DNA of 64,000 nucleotides from CAYSCZ01 sp964429655 (lineage in GTDB: Bacteria; Bacteroidota; Bacteroidia; Cytophagales; Cyclobacteriaceae), in the NCBI GenBank assembly GCA_964429655.1, contig CAYSCZ010000009.1, forward strand, positions 1-64,000. The letters run 5' to 3'. Below the pieces are notes generated by a model. It did no database searches. It saw only the letters and a list, made by a program, of their open reading frames with translations, and was not told where the DNA came from. Every line of letters starts with the position of its first letter. The stretch's first letter is position 1. This document shows positions 62,059 to 64,000 of this stretch, piece after piece. Both the position numbers and the translations under genes were made by a program.

Positions 62059-63258
62059 ATGGCAAATTTATTATCCACCCGCATTAACAATTTAGAAGAA
62101 TCAGCCACCATCGCGATGGCTGCAAAAGCCAGGGAGTTTAAAGAGAAAGGCATAGATGTTATAAGTCTGAGCCTTGGTGAACCAGATTTTAAAACACCAA
62201 AGCACATACAGGAGGCTGCCATTGACGCCATAAAGGAAGAAAAATACTTCTCATACCCTCCTGTGAATGGATATATGGACCTGAGAAAAGCAATCTGCGA
62301 TAAATTTGAAAGGGAAAATAATATTAGCTATCATCCAAATCAAATCGTTGTCAGTAACGGCGCGAAACAATCTATAGCCAATGTTATGTTTGCTATTATT
62401 GATCCCGGTGACGAAGTGGTCGTCTATTCACCTTTCTGGGTAAGCTATACTGCACTAATCCAACTGGCTGAGGGTAAGCCGATCTTCATCAAAGGCAAAC
62501 TGGAAAATGATTTTAAAGCTTCAAAGGAACAATTAAAGCAAGCCATAACCCCAAAAACCAAAGCGATTATTTATTCATCTCCATGCAATCCAACAGGTTC
62601 CGTCTTTTTAAAAGATGAACTTGAGGAAATAGCAGAGGTTGTGCTGGAGCATGAAAACTTATTTGTTATCTCAGATGAAATCTATGAACACATCCATTAC
62701 GAAGGTAATCATCATAGTATTGGTGCCATTGAGGGAATGAAAGATAGAACGATCACTGTCAATGGTATGGCAAAAGGATTTGCCATGACAGGATGGAGGG
62801 TTGGATATATAGGAGCGCCGGAATGGATAGCAAAAGGCGCTTTGAAGATGCAAGGCCAAACCACCTCTGCTAACGCCTCAATATCTCAACGTGCTGCTTA
62901 CGCTGCCCTTACTCAGGACCTGGGCCCAACCATAAATATGAGGGATGAATACCTGAAAAGAAGAGACCTCGTGCATCACCTTTTAAATGATATCCCTGGT
63001 TTTAAAAGTAATATTCCCAAGGGTGCTTTTTACTTTTTCCCGGATGTCAGCAGTTACTTTGGGAAGTCTGATGGAGATATAACCATTAACGATGCAAGCG
63101 ACCTTTGTATGTACCTTTTGGAGTACGCACATGTTTCACTGGTTACTGGTCAGGCATTTGGTGCCCCTGAATATTTACGGTTATCATATGCGGCATCTGA
63201 AGAGCATTTAAAAACAGCCATTGAAAGAATAAAAACAGCCCTTGCAAAGCTTTCTTAA
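62059..63258 (+). CDS. PLP-dependent aminotransferase (AspC-like, class I)
   Basis: A 399-residue fold-type I aminotransferase. It has SLSLGEPDFKTPKHIQEAAIDAI, VVSNGAKQSIANVMFAI, SSPCNPTGSVF, DEIYEHIHY and the Schiff-base lysine in NGMAKGFAMTGWRVGYIG. This is the usual pattern of bacterial aspartate/aromatic aminotransferases of subgroup I-gamma. The kinase gene that follows overlaps its stop by one base. Confidence 0.94.
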   Translation: MANLLSTRINNLEESATIAMAAKAREFKEKGIDVISLSLGEPDFKTPKHIQEAAIDAIKEEKYFSYPPVNGYMDLRKAICDKFERENNISYHPNQIVVSNGAKQSIANVMFAIIDPGDEVVVYSPFWVSYTALIQLAEGKPIFIKGKLENDFKASKEQLKQAITPKTKAIIYSSPCNPTGSVFLKDELEEIAEVVLEHENLFVISDEIYEHIHYEGNHHSIGAIEGMKDRTITVNGMAKGFAMTGWRVGYIGAPEWIAKGALKMQGQTTSANASISQRAAYAALTQDLGPTINMRDEYLKRRDLVHHLLNDIPGFKSNIPKGAFYFFPDVSSYFGKSDGDITINDASDLCMYLLEYAHVSLVTGQAFGAPEYLRLSYAASEEHLKTAIERIKTALAKLS

Positions 63259-64000
63259 TGGGTTTTAAAAGAATAAAGGATGTTTTTGAGGCTTTTCAAA
63301 ACCTGAAGGTTTTGATCATTGGGGATGTGATGGTTGATGCTTACATCTATGGCTCCGTGAAACGTATTTCGCCCGAAGCACCAGTACCTGTTGTAAATGT
63401 TAAAAAAAGGGAAAACAGGCTTGGCGGTGCCGCCAATGTGGCCCTGAATGTAGCTTCTTTAGGAGCCGAACCCATACTATGCTCAATAATTGGAAACGAC
63501 CCGGAAGCTGAAGTTTTCAATGCCCTCCTAAAAGAAAGCAAGCTCCCCACGGAAGGCATCATAAAAAGTGACCATAGGATCACCACAGTGAAGAATCGGG
63601 TATTGGCAGGGTCTCAACAGATGTTGCGAATAGACAGTGAAACAGATGTGAAACAATCAGACCTTGAGTGCAAATCACTGCTTAGTCACATAAAAAAACT
63701 TGCTTCCTTATGTCATTTAATCATTTTTGAGGATTACGATAAAGGATGTATAGATGAAAATATCATTAAAGGCACTATTAGCTTTGCAAAAGAGCATAAC
63801 ATTCCTATAGCTGTTGATCCTAAAAAAAGAAATTTTCTGTCATACAAGGATTGTACATTATTCAAGCCAAACCTCAAAGAACTGGCTGAAGGTATAAAAC
63901 TGGATATCGATCCCGCCAGACAGGAGACGGTAAAGCAAGCGTTAATAGCGCTTCAAAATATTATGCCTCATGAAAACTCCCTGGTAACACTTTCTGAGCA
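63258..64000 (+). CDS. D-glycero-beta-D-manno-heptose-7-phosphate kinase, partial at window edge
   Basis: A PfkB-type kinase of the heptose pathway for lipopolysaccharide core: NLKVLIIGDVMVDAYIYG, RISPEAPVPVV, NRLGGAANVALNVASLGAEP, FEDYDKGCID and PKKRNFLSYKDCTLFKPNLKEL. The frame starts with ATG inside TAATG of the preceding gene and is still open at base 64000, so the ATP-binding end and any HldE cytidylyltransferase half are not seen. Confidence 0.93.
   Translation, partial: MGFKRIKDVFEAFQNLKVLIIGDVMVDAYIYGSVKRISPEAPVPVVNVKKRENRLGGAANVALNVASLGAEPILCSIIGNDPEAEVFNALLKESKLPTEGIIKSDHRITTVKNRVLAGSQQMLRIDSETDVKQSDLECKSLLSHIKKLASLCHLIIFEDYDKGCIDENIIKGTISFAKEHNIPIAVDPKKRNFLSYKDCTLFKPNLKELAEGIKLDIDPARQETVKQALIALQNIMPHENSLVTLSE

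Noticed and set aside
1..64000. CRISPR array, prophage, rRNA operon
   Set aside because: No series of direct repeats with spacers, no phage structural or integrase genes, and no rRNA-like stretches were seen.

Overview
The window looks like core chromosome of a Bacteroidota bacterium, most likely of the Cytophagales type. The evidence is an AT-rich genome with sharply GC-richer islands at the left end, almost no Shine-Dalgarno sites, promoter boxes of the Bacteroidota form (TTTG, about 19 bases, TAnnTTTG), and lineage-typical genes: DUF349 and DUF2795 proteins, PorT-like barrels, a pheT / coiled-coil / zapA / rny block, a CrtD-like desaturase, LytTR and WbqC proteins. No CRISPR array, phage, rRNA operon or complete insertion sequence is visible. 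One tRNA (Ser-TGA) is present.

Layout. 1-7.2 kb is the variable end: a DUF4143 ATPase, a LytTR DNA-binding domain fused in frame to the decayed tail of an FG-GAP-like protein, a gene-free stretch with small inverted repeats, an ECF sigma factor coupled to a DUF2461 protein, an SDR that has lost its catalytic Tyr and Lys, an outer-membrane barrel whose start codon lies inside a 92-bp MITE-like repeat, and a secreted beta-trefoil protein. 7.2-20.9 kb holds an orphan TRAP receptor, ClpB, PspC, a CrtD-like carotenoid desaturase, a kynurenine-pathway block (HAAO, kynureninase, KMO) divergent from a frameshifted SDR, a pair of secreted paralogs, a LOG-family protein and gamma-glutamyltransferase. 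20.9-43.6 kb is housekeeping: a TPR / ComA / DUF368 / AroE / UvrB operon, QueA-IspD, DUF349, S20, RadC, PheT-ZapA-RNase Y, an AGCS symporter, RidA, RarA, a J-domain membrane protein and threonine aldolase.

43.7-46.2 kb is the most unusual part. It is a tight three-gene operon in which each enzyme step parallels Kdo synthesis but with different folds: a ribulose-phosphate-epimerase barrel fused to a KdsD-like CBS pair, a DAHP-synthase-family enzyme with an altered PEP-site motif, and a KdsC-like HAD phosphatase. I infer a pathway to a 3-deoxy-ulosonic acid; the product is unknown.

46.2-64 kb returns to core functions: SucD, dihydrolipoyl dehydrogenase, FabG, a VWA-type membrane protein, ClpC (later ClpS), WbqC, a YrdC-type protein, MltG, a thioesterase, tRNA-Ser, an SDR, an alkyltransferase-like protein, an SSS transporter, ClpS, RecR, an orphan PhnD-like lipoprotein, an aminotransferase and the start of a heptose-7-phosphate kinase cut by the window edge. 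The tRNA-Ser promoter is embedded in one arm of a perfect 26-bp palindrome.
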